Part shown: in pieces, positions 18,442-27,753 of the stretch
Position numbering within the stretch: the stretch's first letter is position 1
Layout: each line of letters opens with the position of its first letter
Source of the DNA: an uncultured Ulvibacter sp.
GTDB lineage: Bacteria; Bacteroidota; Bacteroidia; Flavobacteriales; Flavobacteriaceae
Direction of reading: 5' to 3'
Length of the DNA: 64,000 nucleotides
Assembly: GCA_938083445.1 (NCBI GenBank)
Contig: CALKCP010000003.1
Location: forward strand, 216,979 to 280,978
Position numbers and translations under genes: made by a program
The notes under the pieces: generated by a model
What the model was told of the DNA's origin: nothing
The model's database searches: none
Seen by the model: only the letters and a program-made list of their open reading frames with translations

Positions 18442-18480
18442 TTTAAATCGCTTTTAGTATAATGTCTCGAGATACTGAGT

Positions 18481-18771
18481 TTAATAAAATTTAGCAATTA
18501 CTATTATTATTGCAGCCAACAGTGTTGCTCCTATGACGCCCCGTGCCCGATAATAGTTTTTTTTCTTTAAGTAAATAAAAAACACACCCAAATTTAATAA
18601 AGCTCCTAAGGCAATTATGTTTCCCAATACATCTTGCGCTAAGGCAATTTCTAATGTAGTCTCTAATTCGTACTTTGAAAAAAAGAAAATATAAAGATAA
18701 CTTCCGGAAATATTAGCAATAAGCCCAATTAAAAAACCAACTAGAATTTCCTTTCCGATTTTTTGTTTCAT
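18481..18771 (-). CDS. Small multi-helix membrane protein of unknown function
   Basis: A 96-residue protein with about three hydrophobic segments (IGKEILVGFLIGLIANISGS, VLGNIIALGALLNLGVFFIY and VIGATLLAAIIIVIAKFY). The start codon shares its A with the surE stop codon (TAATG), which implies translational coupling. I do not recognise a named family. Conserved small membrane proteins between surE and lpxB are usual in this family of bacteria, which suggests a maintained but unknown envelope role. Confidence 0.7.
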   Translation of the reverse strand: MKQKIGKEILVGFLIGLIANISGSYLYIFFFSKYELETTLEIALAQDVLGNIIALGALLNLGVFFIYLKKKNYYRARGVIGATLLAAIIIVIAKFY

Positions 18772-19547
18772 TATATATCCCAACTATTAATGTCTTTGAT
18801 GGCATGATGTGCTGTAAGATCAAACTGAACTGGAACCACCGAAACATAGCCATTATGCAAAGCCCACTCATCAGTGTCTTCGCCTTTATCATCGTTAATA
18901 AATTCGCCTGTAAGCCAATAGTAATCGCGGCCAAGTGGACTTGTTCTTTTATCAAATTTTTCCTCCCAATGCGCATCGGCTTGCCTGCAAACACGAACCC
19001 CTTTTATCTCGTCTTCAGCTAATTTGGGTATGTTCACGTTAAGTACTACGCCACTTGGTAGCCCATGCTCAATACATTGTTCAACCAAAAGTTTGATGTA
19101 TTTTTTTGAAGGTTCAAAGTCGGCATCTATTGAATAATCCAATAATGAAAACCCGATTGCAGGAATTCCGAGGGTTCCGGCTTCTACTGCAGCACTCATC
19201 GTTCCACTGTATATCACATTAATGGACGAGTTGCTTCCATGATTTACCCCGCTCACACACAAATCTGGCTTGCGTTTTAAAATTTCGTTCACGGCAATTT
19301 TTACGCAATCTACAGGAGTTCCACTGCAACTATATTCAGTTTGAGGTTCTCCTTTTCCAACAGTGATTGCATTACAGTAAAGCGTGTCGTTGATTGTGAT
19401 GGCATGGCCCATGGCGCTCTGTGGGGCATCCGGAGCAACTACATAAACATCCCCGAACGAATTCATTACTTCTATAAGTGCTCTAATACCTGGAGCCGTG
19501 ATTCCGTCGTCATTAGTTACTAGGATGAGGGGTCTTTTTTTAGACAT
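18771..19547 (-). CDS. surE: 5'/3'-nucleotidase SurE
   Basis: A metal-dependent phosphatase acting on nucleoside monophosphates and short polyphosphates, linked to stationary-phase survival. The 258-residue protein has the SurE hallmarks: LVTNDDGITAPGI at residues 9-21 with the paired metal-binding Asp residues, the conserved Ser region APDAPQSAMGHAIT near 40, and SGVNHGSNSSINVIYSGT near 100 with the metal-binding Asn. It is the first gene of the operon. A TATTTTTG -7 element on the minus strand (19566-19573) with TTG at 19595-19597 is a likely promoter. Confidence 0.95.
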   Translation of the reverse strand: MSKKRPLILVTNDDGITAPGIRALIEVMNSFGDVYVVAPDAPQSAMGHAITINDTLYCNAITVGKGEPQTEYSCSGTPVDCVKIAVNEILKRKPDLCVSGVNHGSNSSINVIYSGTMSAAVEAGTLGIPAIGFSLLDYSIDADFEPSKKYIKLLVEQCIEHGLPSGVVLNVNIPKLAEDEIKGVRVCRQADAHWEEKFDKRTSPLGRDYYWLTGEFINDDKGEDTDEWALHNGYVSVVPVQFDLTAHHAIKDINSWDI

Positions 19548-19565
19548 AGATTAAAATTGATAACA

Positions 19566-19597
19566 CAAAAATACAATTATTAAATTTCAAATAGCAA
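19566..19597 (-). promoter_or_regulatory. Bacteroidota-type promoter for surE operon
   Basis: On the minus strand a TTG (19597-19595) is followed after 21 bases by TATTTTTG (19573-19566), matching the Bacteroidota -7 consensus TAnnTTTG; the usual spacing is about 19. The surE ATG follows 18 bases downstream. Confidence 0.5.
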
Positions 19598-19830
19598 CGT
19601 CTAATTATTGTTTGTTTACTCGTTCATTACCGTCGCTGCCTAGTGTCTTAATTCCTTCACTTTACGGGTGTTTTAGGAGCTGAATGCCCTTCTTATAAGG
19701 AAAGACTCTGGGTTGTCTGATCAGATTTTTTGACATTGATTTGTTTAACAAAAAATTAATATCATAATACGTAAATGGCATGGTTTTTTGTATAATTTAG
19801 TATGTGCTTACTAAACATAAGATTATCCCT

Positions 19831-22008
19831 ATGAAATTAATGAAAAGTAACTTTAAGATATTATTATTAACTGTATTCGTTGCAGCTGCGTCCTGCAGTT
19901 TTACTACAAAGGAATTTAATGACCCAGATAAGGATAAGCTCCTTCTAGATTTAATAAGTTATGTTTTACAAAAAGGGCATTACGATTCTAAAGACATTGA
20001 CGACGCTTTTTCTGCCGAAATATATAAGGATTTTATAAATAACCTTGACCCCCTTAAACGATACTTTATTGCTTCTGATATCGAGGAGTTTAGTGCCTAC
20101 GAAACCGAGATAGATGATCAAATAAAAAACAAAGAGTTGCTTTTTTTTAATTTGGTATACAGCCGTTTAATGGAACGAATGGAGGAGGCCAAAGGAATGT
20201 ATCAAACCTTATTAGATACTCCATTTGATTATAGTAAAGACGAAATTATTAATGTAAATTATGACGAGCTTGCCTATGTTTTGTCTAAGAAGGAAATGGC
20301 ACGTCGCTGGAGGTGGCAACTAAAATTTTCTACAATTTCATCTTATTATGATTTCGTTGAAGATAAGAATACCTCAGAAGAAAGAAAAAAAGAAGCAGCG
20401 CTTAGTGGTGAAGAATATAAACCAAGTGATACTGAAAACCTATCATTGGAAGAAATGGAAGAGAAATCCAGAAAAACCACGAGAACTTCTCTAACTGAAT
20501 ATTTTGATTTTACGGATGATCTAGAACGTAAGGACTACTTCGCCGTTTTCCTGAATACATTGGTGGAGGAGTTTGATCCACATACAAGCTACTTCGCTCC
20601 GCCAGACCGAGACCGTTTTGATTTGCAGATGTCTGGAAAATTAGAAGGAATTGGTGCTAGACTCCAAAAGAAAAATGATTATATCAATGTTATTGAAATT
20701 ATTAGTGGCGGTCCTGCTTGGAGAGGTGAACACATTGAAGTAGGTGATGTTATATTAAAAGTAAGACAGGCGGACGAAAAAGACGCTGTTAGTATTGTAG
20801 GAATGCGAATCGATGACGCTGTAAAGTTAATTAAAGGTCCAAAAGGAACCCAGGTTACTTTAACGATAAAGCGGGTGGATGGTACAATTGAAGATGAGGT
20901 TATTACGCGCGATGTAGTTGAGTTAGCTGAGACTTGGGCAAAATCTGCAGTGATTGAAAAAAATGACAATACGTTTGGACTTATCAATCTTCCTGCCTTC
21001 TATTTTGACATGGAAAACTATAGGGAACGAAATGCAGCTAGTGATGTAAAAACAGAAATCGAGCGTCTTAAAGAAGAGGGAATGGAAGGTCTTATTTTAG
21101 ATCTAAGAAGTAATGGCGGAGGTTCTTTGCGAGCAGCAGTTGATATGAGTGGGCTTTTTATTAAGAATGGCCCGATTGTTCAGGTGGCTTCAATTGGCGA
21201 AAATAAAGAAGTGCTAAAAGATAAGAGTGATGAGATTGTTTGGGATGGACCTTTGGTGATACTTGTAAATAGCCTATCGGCTTCAGCTTCAGAAATTTTA
21301 GCCGCCGCTATGCAGGATTATAAGAGAGCTATTATTATTGGGAGTGAACAAACCTATGGAAAGGGAACGGTTCAAAACCTTATCGATCTAAATCAATGGT
21401 TACGGAAAAATGATTTGGGTGATATGGGGGCATTAAAGCTGACCACTCAAAAGTTTTACAGGGTAAACGGAGGGTCTACTCAGTTGGAAGGTGTGAAGAG
21501 TGATGTTGTGATGCCAGATCGTTACAGTTATATTGAAGTTGGGGAGCGGGATTACGATAATCCTTTGCCTTACGACAAAATCGAGCCTGCCGAGTATGAT
21601 GTTTGGGATGGATCTCTAGATTTTCAGGGGACGATTAATAAAAGTAAAGGTAGAATGGCTAAAAACCAACAATTGAAGCTAATCGATGAAAATGCAGAGT
21701 GGATAAAAATGAAGCGTGACGAGATGGAAGTAAGTCTTAACTATGATGCATACCACGCGGAGATTTTAAAGAGAAAAGAAGATACCAAGAAATTTGATAC
21801 GCTAGGGAAATATGATAACAAAATGAAATATACGTCCTTGTCTAATGAGATTGCCTTGATGAAACAGGACACCACATTAAGAGAAAAACGAAAAAGGTGG
21901 CATAAAAACCTGACCAAAGATATTTATGTGGAAGAAGCTGTGAATGTTTTGGAAGATCTTAGAATCGGCAATATCAAAGCTGAAAAAATAGCAGATTTCA
22001 AAAAATAA
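19831..22008 (+). CDS. Tail-specific (Prc-like) S41 carboxy-terminal processing protease
   Basis: A 725-residue periplasmic protease. The signal ends in a lipobox-like AASC (Cys22), so it is probably a lipoprotein. An N-terminal helical region covers about 25-230, a PDZ domain about 235-320 (LEGIGARLQKKNDYINVIEI), and the S41 core about 340-550. The catalytic Ser lies in NSLSASASEILAAA and the Lys in EQTYGKGTVQ, giving the Ser-Lys dyad of Prc-type enzymes. A long charged C-terminal helical domain (about 600-725) matches the tail-specific protease layout. I chose the ATG at 19831 to start a compact signal peptide; a GTG at 19804 or an ATG at 19840 is also possible. Substrates are likely envelope proteins. 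Confidence 0.88.
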   Translation: MKLMKSNFKILLLTVFVAAASCSFTTKEFNDPDKDKLLLDLISYVLQKGHYDSKDIDDAFSAEIYKDFINNLDPLKRYFIASDIEEFSAYETEIDDQIKNKELLFFNLVYSRLMERMEEAKGMYQTLLDTPFDYSKDEIINVNYDELAYVLSKKEMARRWRWQLKFSTISSYYDFVEDKNTSEERKKEAALSGEEYKPSDTENLSLEEMEEKSRKTTRTSLTEYFDFTDDLERKDYFAVFLNTLVEEFDPHTSYFAPPDRDRFDLQMSGKLEGIGARLQKKNDYINVIEIISGGPAWRGEHIEVGDVILKVRQADEKDAVSIVGMRIDDAVKLIKGPKGTQVTLTIKRVDGTIEDEVITRDVVELAETWAKSAVIEKNDNTFGLINLPAFYFDMENYRERNAASDVKTEIERLKEEGMEGLILDLRSNGGGSLRAAVDMSGLFIKNGPIVQVASIGENKEVLKDKSDEIVWDGPLVILVNSLSASASEILAAAMQDYKRAIIIGSEQTYGKGTVQNLIDLNQWLRKNDLGDMGALKLTTQKFYRVNGGSTQLEGVKSDVVMPDRYSYIEVGERDYDNPLPYDKIEPAEYDVWDGSLDFQGTINKSKGRMAKNQQLKLIDENAEWIKMKRDEMEVSLNYDAYHAEILKRKEDTKKFDTLGKYDNKMKYTSLSNEIALMKQDTTLREKRKRWHKNLTKDIYVEEAVNVLEDLRIGNIKAEKIADFKK

Positions 22009-22082
22009 GCTATGAGAACGAACAATCTAAGGTCGGTACTGTTTTATGCTATGATATATTAAATTTTCTGTAATTTCACGAG

Positions 22083-23189
22083 GTGAAAACGGCAACATCA
22101 TTAAATAGCATTGCGCTCCAAAAGTTTAAGAGAAACTTTTGGGGCGTTTTTAGTTTTAGTTTTTTGGTTCTTTGTGTGTTTGTCGCAGTCTTTGCATACG
22201 CCTTGGCACCAGACAACTCTAAAAATGCCAATCAGATGCACCTTTCGATTCACTCTAAATCACCGGGGTTTAAAACGAAAATGCTTACGATTCCTGCGTT
22301 CGCTAAGGAGCGTAAAAGTCTTTCTGGTTTTTTCTTCGGAATTAAAAATGCAGATACAGAATTACCAATAGCGGGCTATCAGCTACAAAAAGAAGGCGTA
22401 CAAATAGTCGCGTATACTACAGATGAAATCGATGGTTTAAAAAGGGAGTTTGCCTTAGCGCTTTTTCCAAAAGCACGCACAGTCGATGATATACCCCGTT
22501 TATATGTTTCAGAAAAAAAATTCATTCTTGGAACTGATAAGTACGGAAGAGATTTATTGAGCCGCATGCTTATTGGAATTAGGATCTCTCTCGCTATAGG
22601 TTTTGTAGCCGTTTTTATATCCTTAGTCATCGGAATTAGTTTGGGTGCAATCGCTGGTTATTTTGGAGGGAAAGTAGATGCTGCTATTATGTGGGTGATA
22701 AATGTTACATGGTCGATACCGACCCTCCTGTTAGTCATCGCAATAACACTCGCCCTTGGCAAAGGGTTTTGGCAAGTATTTGTTGCGGTTGGGCTTACAA
22801 TGTGGGTAGAAGTAGCTCGCGTTGTTCGAGGACAAGTTATGAGCGTTAAGCAGATGCAATTTGTAACGGCAGCGCGTGCGTTGGGATTTACAGATTGGAG
22901 AATAATAACAAAACATATTTTACCTAATGCGATGGCCCCTGTAATTATTATATCAGCGGCTAATTTTGCCGGTGCCATTCTGATTGAAAGTGGGCTTAGT
23001 TTTTTAGGTATTGGCGCACAACCACCAACGCCTAGTTGGGGCGGCATAATAAAAGACCATTATGCGTATATCATCTTAGGCAAACCGTATTTGGCAGTAA
23101 TTCCTGGACTTGCCATTATGAGCTTGGTGACTGCGTTTATGCTTATTGGGAACGCATTGCGAGACGCATTGGATGTGAGAAATGACTAA
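22083..23189 (+). CDS. DppC/OppC-like ABC transporter permease, orphan
   Basis: A 368-residue inner-membrane permease of the peptide/nickel ABC importer class. An N-terminal helix lies at about residues 19-41, the family landmark LGTDKYGRDLLSRMLIGIRI near 147, the six-helix core follows, and the EAA loop reads AARALGFTDWRIITKHILPN near 262. Typical DppC proteins have about 300 residues; here an extra stretch of roughly 60 residues between the first helix and the GTDxxGRD motif should lie outside the membrane. No partner permease, ATPase or binding protein is adjacent, so the rest must be encoded elsewhere or it has a specialised role. Start is the GTG at 22083. Confidence 0.85.
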   Translation: MKTATSLNSIALQKFKRNFWGVFSFSFLVLCVFVAVFAYALAPDNSKNANQMHLSIHSKSPGFKTKMLTIPAFAKERKSLSGFFFGIKNADTELPIAGYQLQKEGVQIVAYTTDEIDGLKREFALALFPKARTVDDIPRLYVSEKKFILGTDKYGRDLLSRMLIGIRISLAIGFVAVFISLVIGISLGAIAGYFGGKVDAAIMWVINVTWSIPTLLLVIAITLALGKGFWQVFVAVGLTMWVEVARVVRGQVMSVKQMQFVTAARALGFTDWRIITKHILPNAMAPVIIISAANFAGAILIESGLSFLGIGAQPPTPSWGGIIKDHYAYIILGKPYLAVIPGLAIMSLVTAFMLIGNALRDALDVRND

Positions 23190-23295
23190 GATGTAGTAAA
23201 TTACAGATTATTCTTTGTCTTAATTTGAGCCTATGAACCATCGGAGAGAATTGTTTATGAATGAAGGAAACAACATTCAAAAGAATAGATTCTTA

Positions 23296-24552
23296 TTATT
23301 TATTGATAAAATTTGAGGCATCAAGTTTTACGAATATAAAAACCAGTATTGTAAATCCCCAAAGCCCGGAGCCACCATAGCTAAAAAACGGCAAAGGAAT
23401 CCCAACTGTTGGAAACAAGCCAGAAACCATCCCAATATTTACAAAGAAGTGGAAGAATAAAATAGAAGCAACACTGTATCCGTAAATGCGGCTAAACTGC
23501 CCTTTCTGCCTCTCTGCCAATAATAAAATACGCGTAATGAGTCCCAAGAAAAGCAGGACAACAAGAACACTTCCTGCAAATCCCCACTCTTCCCCAACGG
23601 TGCTGAAAATATAATCTGTATGCTGTTCGGGTACAAAATTTCCTTTGGTTTGTGTACCCTGAGTCCAACCCTTACCAAACCATCCTCCGCTTCCGATGGC
23701 AATTTCACTTTGATTGGTATTGTAACCAATTCCTTTTGTGTCAACCTCTTTTCCTAAAACGATATTGAAACGATCTCGATGGCGTTGTTCAAAAACATTG
23801 TTAAAAATATAACTCACTGAAAAAGCAAAACTTATGCAGGCAATGGCAATGGCACTATATTTTAGTATATGAGGTCGCTTTTTTCGGTTCATAAAAAGAA
23901 GAAGAACTACAATTAGAAGAATACCTAGGGTCACCCACAAGACACCAAAAGCCAAGGTGCTTATAAACAAAGCCACTATAAAAAAGCCTAAAAGTAAATA
24001 CACAGCATGCAATCCTTCACGATATAAGGGAAAAATTAATGCCGCATAAATCAATGCGCTCCCAGGGTCGGGCTGAGGGATGATAAAAACAGCAGGTAAC
24101 GCAATAATTAAGAATGATCTTAACTGATGCTTAAACTCTTGCATGTTTGTTTGTATATCGCTCACGTATTTCGAGAGAGCCAAGGCGGCAGCCGCCTTTG
24201 CAAATTCACTCGGTTGAACACTAAAGCTTCCAAAAGAATACCAAGATGTCGCACCATTTATGTTTTTTCCAAAAACAAAAAGGCCTAGTAATGACAATAA
24301 AGAAACGATAAAAATAACACTCGCAAATCGCTCATAGAACTTTGCATCTATTGCGAGTATAAATAGTATCAGAAAAAAACTTAAAAAAATGAATAGCAGT
24401 TGTTTTGTGTATACTTGACTCATGTCAAAAAAACCAGCAGTTGAATCATTTAAGGAGGCGGAATAAATATTAATCCATCCTATACCAACCAAGGCAATAT
24501 AAAAAATTATAGTGAGCCAATCGAACCGTGTTTTTCTTTTACCTAGCAGCAC
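23296..24552 (-). CDS. rodA: Rod shape-determining protein RodA (SEDS glycosyltransferase)
   Basis: The peptidoglycan polymerase of the elongasome, working with PBP2. The 418-residue polytopic protein carries SEDS motifs: GATSWYSFGSFSVQPSEFAK near residue 105 and PQPDPGSALIYAALIF near 158 on the periplasmic side, and FVPEQHTDYIFSTVGEEWGF near 293, then IPLPFFSYGGSGLW near 385. Its ATG shares one base with the mrdA stop codon, giving tight coupling to its partner. It ends the purH-mreBCD-mrdA-rodA operon. Confidence 0.95.
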   Translation of the reverse strand: MLLGKRKTRFDWLTIIFYIALVGIGWINIYSASLNDSTAGFFDMSQVYTKQLLFIFLSFFLILFILAIDAKFYERFASVIFIVSLLSLLGLFVFGKNINGATSWYSFGSFSVQPSEFAKAAAALALSKYVSDIQTNMQEFKHQLRSFLIIALPAVFIIPQPDPGSALIYAALIFPLYREGLHAVYLLLGFFIVALFISTLAFGVLWVTLGILLIVVLLLFMNRKKRPHILKYSAIAIACISFAFSVSYIFNNVFEQRHRDRFNIVLGKEVDTKGIGYNTNQSEIAIGSGGWFGKGWTQGTQTKGNFVPEQHTDYIFSTVGEEWGFAGSVLVVLLFLGLITRILLLAERQKGQFSRIYGYSVASILFFHFFVNIGMVSGLFPTVGIPLPFFSYGGSGLWGFTILVFIFVKLDASNFINK

Positions 24553-26420
24553 TATTGATTTATTTTAAAGGGTTCACTACTTAAAGGTTTGGCATATTCA
24601 GCCTCAAGACTTCCTTGTAAAACGACGTTCTCCATATCGGTTCTTGTGATGGTACCTTTTAAATATTTTTCAATCATCAAACTGGCAATTCTTCCTGCCC
24701 AACGTGAACCCCAATATCCATTCTCCACAAAAACGGAAATTGCAATTTTGGGATTGTCTTTCGGAGCAAAAGCTATGAAAACAGAGTGATCGGTAAGCTG
24801 AACTCGTTTTCCATCAATTTTGGTATAATTTTCAGCTGTCCCCGTTTTTCCACAAATTTCTATGTCTGGAATTTTCAAGGAGGTAGCTGTGCCATAATTG
24901 TACACGTCATTCATTCCTTCAATTACAGGTTCAAAATGCTGGGGGTCGATAGTTGTTCTCTTTTTTACTTTGTATTTAGAAGGGATCGTATCCACTTCAT
25001 GGATGTTTTTTATTAGATGCGGTTTGTAAAAAAAGCCACGATTTGCTATGGCTGCTGTAAAACTTGCCATTTGCATAGGGGTGAGCAGTACTTCGCCTTG
25101 ACCAATTGCATTCGAAATAGTGGCTGCAGCGTACCATTTTCGATTGGGGTAATCGTAAATCTTGTTATAATAGTTAGATGAAGGAATATTTCCTCGGCGG
25201 CCACTTGGCATGTCAATTCCAACATAATCTCCAAGTCCAAAACTGCTTAAATGCTGTCTCCAATTATCGATGCCTTCTTGAGGACTTGGGTATTTCTCAA
25301 TAATTCTTTTATACACAACACAAAAATAGGTGTTACAAGAATTCGCAATACCGCCTGCCATGGCGAGTGAGTTCTTATGAAGATGACAGCCTAGTATTTT
25401 CCCTCTTCCGTAGCGATAGCCTTCACTACAATAAACAGTTTCCTTTGCATCAATTACGTTTTCTTGCAATCCTATGAGTGCAGTTAAGGCCTTAAACGGT
25501 GATCCTGGGGGGTATTCTCCATTCAAACCCCGGTCGTACGTTGGTTTGGCTATGCTATCATAATACAGTTTGGTGTAATTTCTAGAGCGCTCTCTGCCTA
25601 CCAGCAAACTCGGATCGTAATACGGTGCCGATACTAAGGCTAATATTTCACCAGAGGAAGGTTCGATGGCAACAATACCACCTCGTTTGTTAATAAATAG
25701 TGCTTCCCCATACGCCTGTAATTCGGCATCTATGGTAAGTGTGATGTCTTTTCCTCTTTCGGGTAAGGTGTCAAATAGCCCTTCCTTAAATGGACCAATA
25801 TCCCGATTAAATCGATCTTTTTGAATGTATTTAACTCCCTTTACGCCTCGCAGCACTTGTTCATATTGTTTTTCAATTCCTTGTTTACCAATTAACTCTC
25901 CGATTTGATAATAAGGGTCTTTTTTTATGATGGCATTATTTACTTCGGCAATAAAGCCTAATACATTGGCAGAGTGGTTTACGCTATATTCGCGCAATGA
26001 CCTTTTTTGAATGTAAAAGCCTTCATATTTGTGCATTTTTTCAGAAAGATAGGCGTATTCCTCTTTATTGAGCTGCGGGATAAACGGTGAGGGTATTCTT
26101 GGAGAGTATGCACGCGCTTTCTTTAGAATAGTGGTAAAATTTTCTTTAGAAATCTTAAGAAGATCACAAAATTCTAAGGTGTCTAATGGTTTGACCTCCC
26201 TTGGGATCACCATAACATCATAGGAAGGTTGATTGGATACTAATAACACGCCATTTCGGTCAAACATATAACCTCTCTGGGGGTAATCATATATTATATT
26301 AATCGCATTGTTTTCAGATAGTTTCTGAAAGGACGTGTCATAAATTTGAAGATAAAAAAGGCGTCCTATAAAAACAAGACCGGTAATTATTACAATTGAA
26401 AGGAGTAAAATTTTTCTCAT
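24552..26420 (-). CDS. mrdA: Penicillin-binding protein 2 (elongation transpeptidase)
   Basis: The class B transpeptidase that cross-links new wall glycan made by RodA. In its 622 residues are an N-terminal membrane anchor (about 4-24), a PBP dimerisation/pedestal domain (about 45-215) and the transpeptidase domain (about 245-590). The active-site Ser and Lys are in PPGSPFK near residue 305, the second motif is SCN in GGIANSCNTYF, and the third is KTG in ICGKTGTAEN. The conserved YDYPQRGYMFDRNG segment near 45 is typical of the family. One-base overlaps with mreD upstream and rodA downstream indicate strict cotranslation. Confidence 0.95.
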   Translation of the reverse strand: MRKILLLSIVIITGLVFIGRLFYLQIYDTSFQKLSENNAINIIYDYPQRGYMFDRNGVLLVSNQPSYDVMVIPREVKPLDTLEFCDLLKISKENFTTILKKARAYSPRIPSPFIPQLNKEEYAYLSEKMHKYEGFYIQKRSLREYSVNHSANVLGFIAEVNNAIIKKDPYYQIGELIGKQGIEKQYEQVLRGVKGVKYIQKDRFNRDIGPFKEGLFDTLPERGKDITLTIDAELQAYGEALFINKRGGIVAIEPSSGEILALVSAPYYDPSLLVGRERSRNYTKLYYDSIAKPTYDRGLNGEYPPGSPFKALTALIGLQENVIDAKETVYCSEGYRYGRGKILGCHLHKNSLAMAGGIANSCNTYFCVVYKRIIEKYPSPQEGIDNWRQHLSSFGLGDYVGIDMPSGRRGNIPSSNYYNKIYDYPNRKWYAAATISNAIGQGEVLLTPMQMASFTAAIANRGFFYKPHLIKNIHEVDTIPSKYKVKKRTTIDPQHFEPVIEGMNDVYNYGTATSLKIPDIEICGKTGTAENYTKIDGKRVQLTDHSVFIAFAPKDNPKIAISVFVENGYWGSRWAGRIASLMIEKYLKGTITRTDMENVVLQGSLEAEYAKPLSSEPFKINQ

Positions 26421-26932
26421 TAGGTTTTGCGACTAAACAACAACAAAGTACAGAATATTAATAGAATACTGAATATGCCAGAAAACAAAGTTGATTTAAG
26501 AATAAGTAATGTGTGAGAGAGGCTAAAAACTTCAAGTGTGAATAAAATTAAATGGTGTAAAAGAACCATTAAAGAGATGTAGGTCAATCGTTCTATAAGG
26601 GGTGCTTTATTAATTTTTATCATATTATATTCATAACTAACGCCAAAAGAAAACTTTAAGATTGGGGATCTCAAATAGGCTATAAAAACAGATGCAGCTG
26701 CATGCACTCCACCAGAATCTGCAAAAAAGTCTACGCTGAGACCAAGCAGAAAACTTAAAAAAATCAGTAAAGACCTATTCCCGTCAAGAGGAAAGGATAT
26801 AATGAAGAGCAAGTATAAATATGGGTTCACATAACCCAGAAAATTGATGTGATTTAATAAAAGAACTTGCAACAATACCAGTGCTATAAATCGGAGAATA
26901 TTGGTTAAAATAGCGCTATTGTTCATCTTCAC
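26420..26932 (-). CDS. mreD: Rod shape-determining protein MreD
   Basis: A 170-residue inner-membrane protein with five to six hydrophobic segments, placed exactly between mreC and mrdA. MreD sequences diverge strongly, so the call rests on length, topology and position. Recognisable elements are NPYLYLLFIISFPL near residue 36 and the loop after FLLGLSVDFFADSGGVHAAA, which is a conserved MreD feature. It overlaps mreC by 17 bases (11 if the second ATG at 26926 is used) and mrdA by one base. MreD helps connect MreB and MreC to the elongation synthases. Confidence 0.88.
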   Translation of the reverse strand: MKMNNSAILTNILRFIALVLLQVLLLNHINFLGYVNPYLYLLFIISFPLDGNRSLLIFLSFLLGLSVDFFADSGGVHAAASVFIAYLRSPILKFSFGVSYEYNMIKINKAPLIERLTYISLMVLLHHLILFTLEVFSLSHTLLILKSTLFSGIFSILLIFCTLLLFSRKT

Positions 26933-27740
26933 CTTCTTTTTCTAACTCTTTTATTTCGCGAGCATGGTTGTTTGTTATCAGGTATACATATTTTAGACTA
27001 GTCATGTCATTAAATAGCTGAATATCTATATTGTAATTATCATTTTCTCCAAGTTCGTATGTTTTAATAGTTCCAATTGGGAGACCTTCTGGGAAAATAG
27101 TAGATTTTCCATCAGTTATTATAGTGTCGCCTACTTTTAAAGGGGCCATCCTGTTTACATCAATAAGTTGTACAATGTTTGTCGCTTTGGTGTTCCACTT
27201 TAAACTACCGAAATGATTCGAATTCTTTAGTCTTGCATTAATCTGACTTTTCGTGTTTAGTAAAGATTGCACGGTCGCGTAATTTTCTGAAACATTATTT
27301 ATAATCCCAACGACGCCATTCGATGTGATCACACCCATGTCTATTTTAACCCCATCTTTAAGGCCTTTTTTGATTGTTAGCAGGTTCTTTGTCTTGGAAT
27401 AGCTATTGTTAATAACAATCGCTGTGATGAAATCATATTTTACTGCAAGATCATTGCTGTCCTTTTTAGTAAACCCTGCGTAACTTTTGAATACTTCCAG
27501 CTCTCTCCGAAGGTGAAGATTTTCATTCAATAGCTTTGTGTTTTCATTCTGCAGGCCAATATAATTAAGTGCATTGCTCTTTATGTTATAGACCGTTCCG
27601 CTTAGAAAATTCGCTGAACTCGTATAACGTGTCGTATGATAGGAATTAGATTGAATAGTAAGGGCGAAAGCAATTAGAAAAAGAACGCTAAACAACAGGA
27701 AGTTTTTATTTCTTATGAAAAAAAAGAGAATCTGTTGCAT
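26916..27740 (-). CDS. mreC: Rod shape-determining protein MreC
   Basis: A 274-residue bitopic protein. It has one N-terminal transmembrane helix (about residues 12-29), a coiled-coil (about 60-90, including NENTKLLNENLHLRRELEVF), and a periplasmic beta-rich domain (about 100-260) with the conserved patterns MGVITSNGVVGIINNVS and QSLLNTKSQINARLKNS. MreC activates PBP2 and organises the elongation complex. It begins 13 bases after mreB. Its C-terminus is short and acidic (EKEGEDEQ). Confidence 0.92.
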   Translation of the reverse strand: MQQILFFFIRNKNFLLFSVLFLIAFALTIQSNSYHTTRYTSSANFLSGTVYNIKSNALNYIGLQNENTKLLNENLHLRRELEVFKSYAGFTKKDSNDLAVKYDFITAIVINNSYSKTKNLLTIKKGLKDGVKIDMGVITSNGVVGIINNVSENYATVQSLLNTKSQINARLKNSNHFGSLKWNTKATNIVQLIDVNRMAPLKVGDTIITDGKSTIFPEGLPIGTIKTYELGENDNYNIDIQLFNDMTSLKYVYLITNNHAREIKELEKEGEDEQ

Positions 27741-27753
27741 GTTGTGTCAATCC

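Noticed and set aside
19548..19830. Riboswitch or small RNA in the longest intergenic gap (surE to protease)
   Set aside because: No conserved riboswitch core or terminator-like hairpin was recognised; only the surE promoter elements are supported.
23260..23295. Hairpin AAGAA/TTCTT downstream of rodA
   Set aside because: Only five base pairs with a four-base loop; too weak to call a terminator.
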